A stretch of 64,000 bases of DNA from Candidatus Obscuribacterales bacterium. GTDB taxonomy: Bacteria; Cyanobacteriota; Vampirovibrionia; Obscuribacterales; Obscuribacteraceae. The position numbers and the translations under genes are program-made. The notes below the pieces were generated by a model, which did no database searches, was not told the origin of the DNA, and worked only from the letters and a program-made list of their open reading frames with translations. Positions 55,214 to 64,000 of this stretch are shown here, one piece after another. The DNA lies in assembly GCA_020634035.1 (NCBI GenBank), contig JACKCM010000003.1, positions 372,001 through 436,000 on the forward strand, read 5' to 3'. Position 1 is the stretch's first letter, and every line of letters begins with the position of its first letter.

Positions 55214-56143
55214 TTACAGAGACTCCATGATCTTGGGGAAATACTCATCCAGTGCGTTATTCCGCACTTCAAAATGTCGCAACATCACATCTTGAGAACC
55301 ATAGGAATCCTGGTTGAATATGCCGACGAAATCCTTTGAAAAGAAGCTCTTGGGAAGAGCCTTAGCCACAAGGTTAAAAGTCTTGCTTGAAAACTCGCTG
55401 GGAATATTCATGGTCGGTCCACCAATACCCAGCTCTTCTCTGACCATCTCCAGAAGCTCGATCATGGTGTATTCATCGGGCCCGACAAGCTCGTAGGACT
55501 GTCCCACATGAATACGTTCGAATATCGACTGAGAGACACAGTTAGCTACGTCGCCTGCGAAAACCGGCTGTACTTTATTTGTCCCGCTACCGATCATCGG
55601 AAGAAAGAGCTTGAATTTGATCAGCGGCTTGAGCAGCTCTAGTAAAGGAAATCTTTCAGCAAAGAGAAAAGATGGACGAAATATGGTCCAGAGAGTTTTG
55701 CTCGCTTCCACTAAAAGCTCTGCCTGTTTTCTGGTTCTAAAATAGCGGCACTCGCTCTCTTCGGTGGCGCCCAGACAGCTCATCTGAATAAACCGCTGGG
55801 TACCTGCTTCGCGGCCCAGGGCAAGCAAGCGTTCTAGAAATTCCACATGGATTTTTTCGTAGCTGAACTCTTCGCTTTCACGAAAGGAGCCCACCAGATT
55901 AACTACGCCGCTGGCACCATCCAGGGCACGCTTCAGAGAATCATCACTGAAGATATCCCCGATCATTACATCTATGCCTTTGCCGCGAAACTCTTGAACC
56001 CTGGAATCTTGCCAGTTCTCTGATCCCCTGGTCAGAATGCGGACATTATAGCCATCGATAATCATGCGGCGCACTATAAAGCTACCCAGAAAGCCGGTAG
56101 CCCCAAGCACCAGTATCAAGCGGGATGACGCCACTAGGGCCAC
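55214..56143 (-). CDS. Atypical SDR / NAD(P)-binding protein (NDUFA9-like)
   Basis: 309 residues. Rossmann motif LVLGATGFLGSFIVRRM, VNLVGSFRE, MSCLGATEESECRYFRTRKQ (YxxxK replaced by Y-x3-K in RYFRTRK), typical of atypical short-chain dehydrogenases such as NDUFA9 and the cyanobacterial Ycf39 group, which bind NADPH but often act in complex assembly. GTG start that overlaps the end of the upstream gene by 10 bases, so they may be coupled. Confidence 0.85.
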   Translation of the reverse strand: MALVASSRLILVLGATGFLGSFIVRRMIIDGYNVRILTRGSENWQDSRVQEFRGKGIDVMIGDIFSDDSLKRALDGASGVVNLVGSFRESEEFSYEKIHVEFLERLLALGREAGTQRFIQMSCLGATEESECRYFRTRKQAELLVEASKTLWTIFRPSFLFAERFPLLELLKPLIKFKLFLPMIGSGTNKVQPVFAGDVANCVSQSIFERIHVGQSYELVGPDEYTMIELLEMVREELGIGGPTMNIPSEFSSKTFNLVAKALPKSFFSKDFVGIFNQDSYGSQDVMLRHFEVRNNALDEYFPKIMESL

Positions 56144-57921
56144 ATACCTCCCACGCCACCGAATCCCGTGCCGAAACCGGTACCATAACCAGTGCCGAAT
56201 CTAATGCCGGTACCACCGACACCATAATTATATGGTGTTATCGACGGTGCAAAGCCGTTGTTGAAAGAACGATAACCATAGCCCGGAGAGACATTGCCAT
56301 AGCTGCTTGCGCCTCGCCTGCCTACCACCATGCCGGTGCTGGGGTCGATTAAATTGCCGGTCGCTCTATCTAGATACAAACCGGTCTGAGGGTCGGTAAC
56401 AAGATTGCCGTTCATCGGATAGGAACCGACACTGAATCCACCACCGACAAAATTGCCCATGGAGTTCAAAATTTTGGATAGACCGCCACGCGGTCTGTTA
56501 CGTGGGTCGTTCTGGTTGGAAGGATAGCCCTGGTTGCTGTTATAGGGTGGTGCCGGTGCCGGTGCGCTCGAGATCATGTTGCCGGAATTGCTTATTGGAA
56601 CAACACTGGTCAGACGGGAAACCCTGGCTGGTAGACCGAGGTTTTTAGAGATATTCTGACTGGGAAAAATGGTCTTCTCCAGCCTGGCCACTCTATCGGG
56701 TAAGGTATCTGACGAATAGCTGTGTCCGAAGATCTGCCCTTCGAGCAAGTCCACCTGCTGATTGAGACCCATGGGCTTGGAAGCAGCCGACCTTTGAATC
56801 GGAGGCGCTGTCGGTGGATAGCCACCAGCCGAAGAGGAAGGAGGAGCGTAGGCAGTGGTGGAACGATCATTCGGAATAAGTCCTACTCCGGCTCCAACAC
56901 CGGAGCCTGAAGAGGAACTGCTGCCGAAACCATAAGAGCCACTGCTTCCGGTTCCTGAAGTGGCGCTGCCACCAGTCATGCCATAGGAGCCACTGGCCGA
57001 AGAGCCGGGATAACGATTGCCAAAGGCCCTGCGCATATCTTCTCGCAGATCTCTTCCGCTGAAACTCCTGCCGTCTTCGCCCTGGCTATAGGTAGGACGA
57101 CGCACGGTCTGGCGAGGCAGGTTCTGAGATGGTGTCGGGTAATCGACATCTACCTCATCATCGCCCCATTCGGTTCCTGGTGGCGCCTGCCGGGCAATAT
57201 CGACTCCGGTGGCACTCTTCAATCGGTCCATTCTGTCGGTGTAATCATTGCTGTTTGAAGACTGACCAAAAACCTTCTTCTCCAACCGGGCAAGTCGGCT
57301 GCCTACAGGCTCAGACTCGAAAGTCTTGCCGAGCTTTCTCTGCTCGATAGCTGTGATGGCAGGGTAGGCAGTGCCTTCGTCCGGTCTGTCATCGGCTACC
57401 TCTGGAGATTGAGACTGGCCGGCAGAGCCTCGTCCTGATGAACGACCACCGCCAGCGGTTGCACTTCTTGAACTGCTTTCGGCAGCAGCGGGCTCTTTGG
57501 CCTGAACCTGATCGAGATCAGGCACCAGCTCTTTCAATTTGCTAAATCTTTCGTTGGGCGGTCCTTCCTTGGCCTCGCCGAAAAACATTTTCTCCAGTCT
57601 ATCGAGCCTCTCACCCTGATCTTCTTTAGGGTAAGTGTGATGGAAAAATTTGAGTTCCATCTTGTCCAGGTCGGTAAGGGAGCCCGAAGCGGCAAGCGCA
57701 GGAGACAATAAAAAGGTCGGGGCGAAATCGAAAGCAGCACCGCCAGCTGAGACTGCAACAGTCAAAATCATTGCCGGCAACAGTTTCTGGCTGCCTTTCT
57801 TCAGTCCGGCAAGGATATTAGAAACAGCCGAGCCTACACCTTCTGAGTGAGAAGGAGTGCATTTCTTTCTAGAAAAATCCCGACTTTTCAACATTTTCCG
57901 AATACCTACCGACAAAGCCAT
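56134..57921 (-). CDS. Exported protein with three LEK/FG repeats and Gly/Ser/Tyr-rich tail
   Basis: 595 residues. A hydrophobic segment near 40-75 follows a long basic N-region (export signal). Three copies of a motif of about 45 residues appear: RLDRLEKMFFGEAKEG (about 100-135), RLARLEKKVFGQSSN (about 205-245) and RVARLEKTIFPSQNI (about 420-455), each with an upstream E-x-x-x-F-G type half (LLEGQIFGH). Between and after them are Gly/Ser- and Pro/Tyr-rich low-complexity stretches; the last 100 residues are Gly/Tyr/Phe-rich. Looks like a secreted wall or surface protein; function unknown. Confidence 0.8.
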   Translation of the reverse strand: MALSVGIRKMLKSRDFSRKKCTPSHSEGVGSAVSNILAGLKKGSQKLLPAMILTVAVSAGGAAFDFAPTFLLSPALAASGSLTDLDKMELKFFHHTYPKEDQGERLDRLEKMFFGEAKEGPPNERFSKLKELVPDLDQVQAKEPAAAESSSRSATAGGGRSSGRGSAGQSQSPEVADDRPDEGTAYPAITAIEQRKLGKTFESEPVGSRLARLEKKVFGQSSNSNDYTDRMDRLKSATGVDIARQAPPGTEWGDDEVDVDYPTPSQNLPRQTVRRPTYSQGEDGRSFSGRDLREDMRRAFGNRYPGSSASGSYGMTGGSATSGTGSSGSYGFGSSSSSGSGVGAGVGLIPNDRSTTAYAPPSSSAGGYPPTAPPIQRSAASKPMGLNQQVDLLEGQIFGHSYSSDTLPDRVARLEKTIFPSQNISKNLGLPARVSRLTSVVPISNSGNMISSAPAPAPPYNSNQGYPSNQNDPRNRPRGGLSKILNSMGNFVGGGFSVGSYPMNGNLVTDPQTGLYLDRATGNLIDPSTGMVVGRRGASSYGNVSPGYGYRSFNNGFAPSITPYNYGVGGTGIRFGTGYGTGFGTGFGGVGGMWP

Positions 57922-58032
57922 ATTACCATGTCAAAAGACGCCTGAATCCCTGATTTTCACCAGTCTTGCCAGAGGGTCACCCATAAAAACAGAAGACGTT
58001 GACAAGCTGCCATTGTTTCCAACCGCCCTTAA

Positions 58033-58048
58033 TCTCTATCTATAGAGA
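58033..58048. promoter_or_regulatory. Palindrome upstream of hutH
   Basis: TCTCTAT-CT-ATAGAGA: 7-base arms with a 2-base centre, 127 bases before the hutH start in the 253-base divergent gap. A possible operator for a dimeric regulator. No T-run, so not a terminator. Confidence 0.3.
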
Positions 58049-58174
58049 ATAAGCGGCAGAGAGGAAGAATCGACTTTCAATATATTATTCTTGCATCCGC
58101 TTCATTTTTAGGAAGAAAATCCCGTATCCTGTACTTTTGAGAAGTCGCCCGATTGAAGGTGAAAGGAAGCAGAG

Positions 58175-59785
58175 ATGACAAGTGTCGCCCGCAAGAAGAA
58201 AGTCTGCCGTCTGGCCATAGACGGACACAGCCTGAGGGTAGAAGATGTCTATCGAGTAGCCCATTCGCCAAGCCAGGTGAGCCTTACCAGAGAAGCGCTC
58301 GAAGAGGTAAAAAGCAGCCGGGGCAAAGTAGAAAAGATCCTCGAGTCAAAGGAAGTGGTCTATGGAATTACCACCGGATTCGGAAAGTTCAAGGATATCT
58401 ATATCGAACCGGATGACGCCAGGAAACTGCAAAAGAACTTCTTGCTCAGTCACGCCGCCGGAGTCGGCCCCTGCTTCAGCGCCCCGATAGTAAGAGCAAT
58501 CACTCTTTTACGCGCGAACGCATTAGCTAAAGGCTTTTCAGGAATTAGACCGGCAGTGCTCAAACTGCTTCTCAGCCTGATCGAAAACGATATCCACCCG
58601 CTCATTCCGGAACAAGGCTCCGTGGGAGCCAGCGGCGACCTGGCTCCCCTGGCTCATTTAGCCTTAGCTCTTATAGGAGAAGGCGAATCGGAAGTAGGCG
58701 GAAAGATTGTAAAAAGCAAAGCCGCTTTGAAGAAAGCCGATCTTGCCCCGGTTGTGCTGGAAGCAAAAGAGGGTCTTGCCCTCACCAACGGCACCCAGGT
58801 GATGACTGCCATCGGCGCCCTGGTCATTTATGAAGCGGAGCTGCTGGCAAGAACAGCCGATCTGATTGCTGCCATGAGCCTGGAAGCGATGCTGGGCACC
58901 GATGCCGCTTTTGACGAGGATATACATAGAGTCCGCCCTCACCCCGGTCAGCTCGCCTCGGCTCTCAATTTAAGAGCCCTATTAGAAGATAGCGAAATTG
59001 TGGAAAGCCACAGTGAATGCGACATGGTTCAGGATGCCTATTCAATTAGATGCATACCGCAAGTTCATGGAGCCTCGCGTCAGGCCATTCAACATGTCCG
59101 CCAGGTTCTTGAAATTGAGATGAACTCAGCCACGGACAATCCCCTGGTTTTCGAAGACAAGATCCTCTCTGGTGGAAACTTCCACGGACAGCCCGTGGCT
59201 CTGGCCATGGACTATGCCTCTATCGCTATTGCAGAGTTGGCTAATATCTCGGAGCGCCGCACCGAACGACTGGTGAATCCATATCTATCCAACGGACTGC
59301 CGGCCTTCCTGACCAGAAACGGCGGTCTCAACTCGGGCTTTATGATAGCTCAATACACCGCAGCCGCTCTGGTTTCTGAGAACAAAAGCCTGGCACACCC
59401 GGCCAGTGTAGACTCTATTCCTACGTCGGCAAATCAAGAAGACCATGTTTCTATGGGGACTATCGCAGCGAGAAAAGCCCGTTCCATACTAGAGAATCTA
59501 AAAAAGGTGCTTTCGATTGAGCTGCTCTGTGCACTGCAGGCACTGGATCTACGCACCGGCGAGAATCAAGGCAAGAACGCCACCGCCTTCGCACCCGAAG
59601 GAATCGAGACCCGGGGCAAGAAACCAGGAGTCGGTGTCCGGGCAGCCTATCGAAAAGCGAGAAAAACTCTGCCCCATCTAGACAGGGATAGATTGATTCA
59701 TGAAGAGATCGCCGCGGCAACAAGGCTGATAGATTCAGGCGAGCTCATCGAAGCCGCCGAAGAGGCTGTCGGTAAGCTCGCCTGA
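58175..59785 (+). CDS. hutH: Histidine ammonia-lyase
   Basis: 536 residues. MIO cofactor triad A152-S153-G154 in GSVGASGDLAPLA, Tyr in YGITTGFG, and ATDNPLVF/QEDHVSMG as in HAL (the QxxEH/QEDHVS segment distinguishes it from plant-type PAL). It deaminates histidine to urocanate. AAGGA lies eight bases before the ATG. No hutU, hutI or hutG is nearby, so the pathway is either dispersed or absent. Confidence 0.93.
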   Translation: MTSVARKKKVCRLAIDGHSLRVEDVYRVAHSPSQVSLTREALEEVKSSRGKVEKILESKEVVYGITTGFGKFKDIYIEPDDARKLQKNFLLSHAAGVGPCFSAPIVRAITLLRANALAKGFSGIRPAVLKLLLSLIENDIHPLIPEQGSVGASGDLAPLAHLALALIGEGESEVGGKIVKSKAALKKADLAPVVLEAKEGLALTNGTQVMTAIGALVIYEAELLARTADLIAAMSLEAMLGTDAAFDEDIHRVRPHPGQLASALNLRALLEDSEIVESHSECDMVQDAYSIRCIPQVHGASRQAIQHVRQVLEIEMNSATDNPLVFEDKILSGGNFHGQPVALAMDYASIAIAELANISERRTERLVNPYLSNGLPAFLTRNGGLNSGFMIAQYTAAALVSENKSLAHPASVDSIPTSANQEDHVSMGTIAARKARSILENLKKVLSIELLCALQALDLRTGENQGKNATAFAPEGIETRGKKPGVGVRAAYRKARKTLPHLDRDRLIHEEIAAATRLIDSGELIEAAEEAVGKLA

Positions 59786-59829
59786 CGAAATCAGTCAGTA
59801 AAACTCATATCGATAGAGACCAGACCGGA

Positions 59830-61164
59830 TTATTCGGTGATACTCAACTTGCCTTCGATGATGTCATCGAGGATGCCTTTGATAGTCCGGACAGCCAGAT
59901 CTATTTGAGGCTTGTTGATAATCAGAGGCGGCTCGAGCCTCATGGTCTTATGGGCGTTCAATGTGGCAGCCACCAGGACGCCACGGTAGAAGAGCTCGGT
60001 TTGGACCTTCCAGCGCAACTCTTCGGAGGTGAACTCCAGACCGAGCAGAAGACCGAGTCCTCTTACGTCGCCTATCATGTCGGGATAGTCTTTTTTGAGC
60101 TCGTCTAATTGAGCCTTGAAATAGCTTCCCATCACCGCCGAACGTGCCGGCAGATTCTCTTCTATCAGTACTTCGATGGTTGCAGATGCCGCAGCACAGG
60201 CTAACGGGTTGCCACCGAATGTAGAGTTATGGATAGTCGGGTTGGGTACGAGCACCTGCCAGACTTCCGGAGTGGACATGAAAGCGCCGATAGGCATCAC
60301 ACCACCACCAAGAGCCTTCGCAAGACACATGATGTCCGGCGAAATTTCATCGTGCTCAGAAGCGAACATGCGACCTGTCCGACCCATACCGGTCTGAACT
60401 TCGTCGAGAATCATCAGAATGCCACGCTCTTTAGTGAGTTTGCGGACGGCTTTCATATAGCCTGCCGGGGGCACGTTGATGCCGCCTTCACCCTGAATAG
60501 GCTCTAGAATTACCGCAGCGGTATTCTCGTCGATGGCCTCTTCCAGCGCCTTGATGTCACCGAATTCGATGTGTTTGAAACCATTGAGCAGAGGCTCGAA
60601 GGGCTTACGGAAAACGTCGCGACCGGTGGCGGACAGAGCGCCCATGCTGACTCCGTGGTAGGAGTTGCGGGTTGAGATAATCTCGGTTTTGCCTGTGTAG
60701 AGTCGGGCAAGCTTGATGGCTCCCTCGACAGCTTCGGTACCGCTGTTGCAGAAGAAAGCGTATTCGAGCCCTTCGGGAGTGATCGAAGCAAGCTGCTTAG
60801 CCAGGTAAGCAGACCAGGGGTTGATCAACTCCTGGCTGTGCAGACAGACCTGATCAAGCTGGTTTTTAACCGCATCGATAACTTTGGGATGACGGTGTCC
60901 TACGTTGAATATGCCGTAACCACCCAGACAGTCCAGATATTTACGACCTTTGTTATCGTAGGTCCAGACCCCGGAGTCACGAAACTCTATCGCCCCTTCA
61001 GCTCCACTGAGCTTGTTGCCGTAGGCAGGGTTGAGGTGATTAATTGAATTGTAGAGCGCATCGTCGGCGATGGACTTGTAATGGTCCTTTGCCTTCTGCT
61101 CTTTACTGGGTGCGTTTTGACTAGCTGCACCAGTGTTCTTAAGTAGATTCTTTTCGATAGCCAT
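59830..61164 (-). CDS. Class-III aminotransferase (putrescine/ornithine type)
   Basis: 444 residues. PLP-binding motifs CNSGTEAVEGAIKLAR, SYHGVSMGALS, LDEVQTGMGRTG, and Schiff-base Lys in CLAKALGGGVMPIGA. The FRDSGVWTYDNKGRKYLD start and length fit putrescine/acetylornithine aminotransferase relatives (PatA/YgjG-like). It moves an amino group from a diamine or ornithine to 2-oxoglutarate; the exact substrate is not clear. AGGA about 11 bases before the ATG. Convergent with hutH. Confidence 0.9.
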   Translation of the reverse strand: MAIEKNLLKNTGAASQNAPSKEQKAKDHYKSIADDALYNSINHLNPAYGNKLSGAEGAIEFRDSGVWTYDNKGRKYLDCLGGYGIFNVGHRHPKVIDAVKNQLDQVCLHSQELINPWSAYLAKQLASITPEGLEYAFFCNSGTEAVEGAIKLARLYTGKTEIISTRNSYHGVSMGALSATGRDVFRKPFEPLLNGFKHIEFGDIKALEEAIDENTAAVILEPIQGEGGINVPPAGYMKAVRKLTKERGILMILDEVQTGMGRTGRMFASEHDEISPDIMCLAKALGGGVMPIGAFMSTPEVWQVLVPNPTIHNSTFGGNPLACAAASATIEVLIEENLPARSAVMGSYFKAQLDELKKDYPDMIGDVRGLGLLLGLEFTSEELRWKVQTELFYRGVLVAATLNAHKTMRLEPPLIINKPQIDLAVRTIKGILDDIIEGKLSITE

Positions 61165-61823
61165 GATTATGCTGTTCCTATTTATTCTCTGAATTAACTC
61201 GCAAGTCTGAAACTAAAACCGCGACAAGCCGCGATTAGACGCGAAAAGCTGCTCTTGGACAGGGACCTACATAAGAAGGAGCGTCCGAGGCTATTCGCGT
61301 TTTAATTCAGGAAAGCTACAGCAGGGTGTGCATTTTACATTGAGCAAAAGTGAGAATCAGGCTACAACTATGGGGTAAATCGGTATCCATTATTGACCGC
61401 TCGCCTCTTTATTCGGATTGTGTCTCTTGCGACTCGGAAAAATGGCTGATACCACTTCCAATGGCAAGAACTCACATCCTCAACTAACTGATTTCAATAT
61501 CTAATGTACCCCCGCCGCCGAATTTGAAGCAATGTGCACTATGTCCAAAAAAGGAAGACTTTCTTTGTCCACTGTGCCTAAGTGCTAAGGATGAACAGAA
61601 TTCAAGGAAAACGACTTTTTTGCCCGGAAGTCAACAGGAACCAGGGTTTCAAAGAGGGCGCCCGGGTGAAAACCTTATGAAATTCATAGATATTTCTTAT
61701 AAGAGTGACAGGAACAATCTTTCTTCCCGGCTGGTCATGGGTGATAATTGGTGGATCAATGGGACATTGTCTTCCCGCCGGTCAGATAGAGCGGGAGAGA
61801 TTTCCAAAAAGGGGGACGACCTT
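61165..61823. other. 659-base intergenic region with a folded segment
   Basis: No coding frame I would defend. It holds the leader of the aminotransferase (minus) and of the TPR gene (plus). One imperfect hairpin stands out at 61239-61300: outer stem ACGCGAA/TTCGCGT and inner stem TCTTGGAC/GTCCGAGG (with G-T pairs), 22-base loop. The rest shows no tRNA, clear promoter or repeat to my eye. Confidence 0.5.
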
Positions 61824-64000
61824 TTGAAGCGATACTATGTAGCGGCGGCTCTTTCTCTGTTGCTCACCAGCCTACCCGCCCACGCGGACAATCCACTGAT
61901 CCCCGAGAATCTCCTGGGCAAATACTACGAAGGGGTCTCCTATTTCAAAGCCGGAGACCTAGACCGTGCCATAAAAGCCTTTCGCCAGGTAGTTTTGAGC
62001 TGTCCTCGGGACGCTCTAGCCAGACTGAGCTACGCTGCTGCCTTGCATCAGAACGGCGACATCGAAGATGCCATAGCAGAATACCGTAGAGCTATAGCCC
62101 TCAGACCAGGTGACGCTTTCGCCAGAGAGAGCCTGGGTTTGCTGCTGCAAGGACAGGGTCAGCTTGATGAAGCGCTCCACCAGTACAATGAAGCGATCAA
62201 ACTGAGACCGGATGTTCCCTTACTGAGATTGAATTTCGGCATCGCGCTGCGGGTCAGAGGACAGCAGGACGCCGCCATTCAGCAGCTAAAGCAGGTAATC
62301 GCAACCTATCCGGACCACCTGAAAGCGCGTTCGCACCTGGGTGCCGCCTATCAAGACAAAGGTGACTATCAGGCTGCCGTAGCGCAGTACGACAAAATTC
62401 TGGCTTTCCAGCCGGACAACTTCTCTATTCAATACAATATGGCGAACTGCCTGTTGCATCTGAAACGGTATAAAGAGGCGATTGCAGCCTTTCAACAGGC
62501 TATCAAAATCGACAAGAGCGTTCCCGATACCCATGCCTTGCTTGCTTCGGCTTATACAAGCCAGGGTGATTTCGCCAGAGCCGCTGATGAGCTGAAGGCA
62601 GCTATCTCTCTCAAAGACGACAAGTATGAGTGGCATTCTCAGCTTGGCGATGTACAGACCAAGCTAAAAGAATACGACGGTGCGATATCCAACTATGAAA
62701 CCGCCCAGAAACTGAATCCGCAGGATTCGGAGAGCGGCTATAGCCTGGGCTATCTCTACCAGCTCACAGGCAAATTAGACAAAGCCGAGAACCAGTTCGA
62801 GCATGTGCTGCGCATCGACCACAATAACGCAAACGCACACTACAACCTGGGTATCATAAAACAACGCCAGAAAAACTTTCTGGCTTCGGACAAAGAATTT
62901 TCTGAAGCTCTCAAGCTGAATCCTAAAGACGGACAGGCGCTAATAAACCTGGGTCGAAACTCTCTGCTGCAAAATAAATATGATCAGGCAGCCTCCTACT
63001 ATCGCCAGGGTATCACCGTAGAACCCCAGGATGCCTCTGCCTATCAAGAATTGGGCTCTGCTCTTTTGAAACTAAAAGATTATCCCGGCGCGCGTTCCGC
63101 TCTAGAGTCGGCACTGAATCTGGCACCATACGATCGCAAAACCCTGGTAGCACTGGTGGAGCTGTACGAAGCAGAAGGACGTCCGCAACAGGCTGAAGTC
63201 ACTCTGCGAAAGTTGCTTGCCACCAGCCCGGATGACACGAAGCTGATATCGATGCTCGCCAGTAACCTGGAACTGCAAGGCAAGTACGATGAGGCCACCC
63301 TGCTCTATCAAAAGATCATCGTTATTAATCCGCGTTCTCACGAGGCTTACAACGACCTCGGTCTTGCACTGCAAAGACGTAACGACCTGTCGAGCGCGAT
63401 GGCGCAGTATCGCAAAGCTTTAGAGATAAAACCCGATTTCGTGCAAGCCCACATCAACCTGGGCAACGTTTACCTGAACATGGAAAACTATAACGAAGCG
63501 GCAAAAGAATATAACACAGCTATTGAGCTCAAGCCGGAAGATGCGCTTGCGCACTACAACCTCGGTCTGGTTATGACCAGACTGAACGACTATGAAGGAG
63601 CGCTCAAATCTTACCGTCGCGCCGTCACCCTGGCACCGAATTATGGCAACGCCTACTATGCCATGGCGCTTCTGTATCAGGCGGGCAATAATCTGGAAGG
63701 CGCTTCGGAAGCATTCGAAAAATACTTGAGCGTCGAGCCGAGCGGCAACTATGCCAACCAGGCGAGAGAAGCACTGGCACGACTGAGAAATCCGCTCGAT
63801 CCAAACATCCCGACTGCTACCGAGACAGGCACCGGTACTGACACCACTATAGGCTCAGACGAAACAGCGAACACCGGTACTGGTGTTGCCGTCGATGCCA
63901 CAAATGGGACAGCCGAATCAAGCGGTAGCGCTGCCGGTGGCACATATCAGACCACTACTGGCGGCACCACCACCGAAGCGGATCTAGCAGCCGAACAGGG
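61824..64000 (+). CDS. Exported long TPR protein (runs off right edge)
   Basis: 725 codons visible and still open at base 64000. Start TTG at 61824, with AGGGGG about nine bases upstream; signal peptide KRYYVAAALSLLLTSLPAHA. From residue 30 there is an almost unbroken chain of about 18 34-residue TPRs (for example AIKAFRQVVLSCPRDALARL and ALEIKPDFVQAHINLGNVYL). Near the edge it turns into a Thr/Gly-rich low-complexity region (TETGTGTDTT). Likely an envelope scaffold similar to the 29112 gene. Confidence 0.9.
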   Translation, partial: MKRYYVAAALSLLLTSLPAHADNPLIPENLLGKYYEGVSYFKAGDLDRAIKAFRQVVLSCPRDALARLSYAAALHQNGDIEDAIAEYRRAIALRPGDAFARESLGLLLQGQGQLDEALHQYNEAIKLRPDVPLLRLNFGIALRVRGQQDAAIQQLKQVIATYPDHLKARSHLGAAYQDKGDYQAAVAQYDKILAFQPDNFSIQYNMANCLLHLKRYKEAIAAFQQAIKIDKSVPDTHALLASAYTSQGDFARAADELKAAISLKDDKYEWHSQLGDVQTKLKEYDGAISNYETAQKLNPQDSESGYSLGYLYQLTGKLDKAENQFEHVLRIDHNNANAHYNLGIIKQRQKNFLASDKEFSEALKLNPKDGQALINLGRNSLLQNKYDQAASYYRQGITVEPQDASAYQELGSALLKLKDYPGARSALESALNLAPYDRKTLVALVELYEAEGRPQQAEVTLRKLLATSPDDTKLISMLASNLELQGKYDEATLLYQKIIVINPRSHEAYNDLGLALQRRNDLSSAMAQYRKALEIKPDFVQAHINLGNVYLNMENYNEAAKEYNTAIELKPEDALAHYNLGLVMTRLNDYEGALKSYRRAVTLAPNYGNAYYAMALLYQAGNNLEGASEAFEKYLSVEPSGNYANQAREALARLRNPLDPNIPTATETGTGTDTTIGSDETANTGTGVAVDATNGTAESSGSAAGGTYQTTTGGTTTEADLAAEQ

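Overview
This window looks like chromosomal DNA from an uncultured-type, non-photosynthetic relative of Cyanobacteria (Melainabacteria/Vampirovibrionia, most like the Obscuribacterales). That is inference, from the many exported tetratricopeptide-repeat (TPR) proteins, a Ser/Thr kinase fused to TPRs, an MGDG-synthase-type glycosyltransferase, an NtcA-like Crp regulator, an archaeal-type AspRS and cyanobacteria-like housekeeping genes (recA, mutS, uppS, lnt). Gene density is high, both strands are used, and GTG and TTG starts are common. I see no phage, insertion sequence or CRISPR array.

Layout. 1-8.7 kb (minus strand): an edge-truncated exported protein, a PDZ protein, and an operon of five tandem paralogues followed by a DUF692/MNIO enzyme and an 85-residue protein. 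8.8-12.3 kb: CPBP protease, threonine dehydratase, tRNA-Gly, HisC. 12.4-23.7 kb: small proteins, the kinase-TPR protein, HPPD, TPR lipoprotein genes, a TusA/Cys-rich pair, an aspartase-like protein and thymidine kinase. 23.7-31.5 kb: thiolase, alanine dehydrogenase, exonuclease III and TPR proteins. 31.5-44 kb: MutS, a Roadblock protein, UppS, YqeG, hydrolases, a glycolipid synthase, and AspRS behind what looks like a peptide-controlled attenuator. 44-55 kb: AddAB, tRNA-Arg, Crp regulator, RecA, Lnt. 55-64 kb: atypical SDR, a repeat protein, HutH, a class-III aminotransferase and a TPR protein cut by the right edge.

Two systems stand out. (1) At 2608-8669 the five paralogues (289 to 333 residues) all end in CG-x3-WW-x10-CG-[M/L]-G-stop with invariant spacing and ten very variable residues between WW and the last CG. 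Four carry an export signal. They are followed in the same operon by an MNIO enzyme with its metal ligands intact. MNIO enzymes modify cysteines of precursor peptides, so this is a candidate undescribed RiPP-like system with large exported precursors. (2) At 41988-42201, ahead of aspS, there is a 27-residue reading frame with ten consecutive Asn/Asp codons, a terminator, and an upstream segment perfectly complementary to the terminator's 5' side. This is the layout of classical attenuation, here reading tRNA-Asn/tRNA-Asp charging.

The other main oddity is an aspartase/fumarase-fold protein (20214-21605) that has lost the catalytic SS-x-MP-x-K-x-N loop. Several amino-acid catabolic genes (threonine dehydratase, HPPD, Ald, HutH, thiolase, class-III aminotransferase) are scattered as single genes, which suggests a heterotroph feeding on amino acids.
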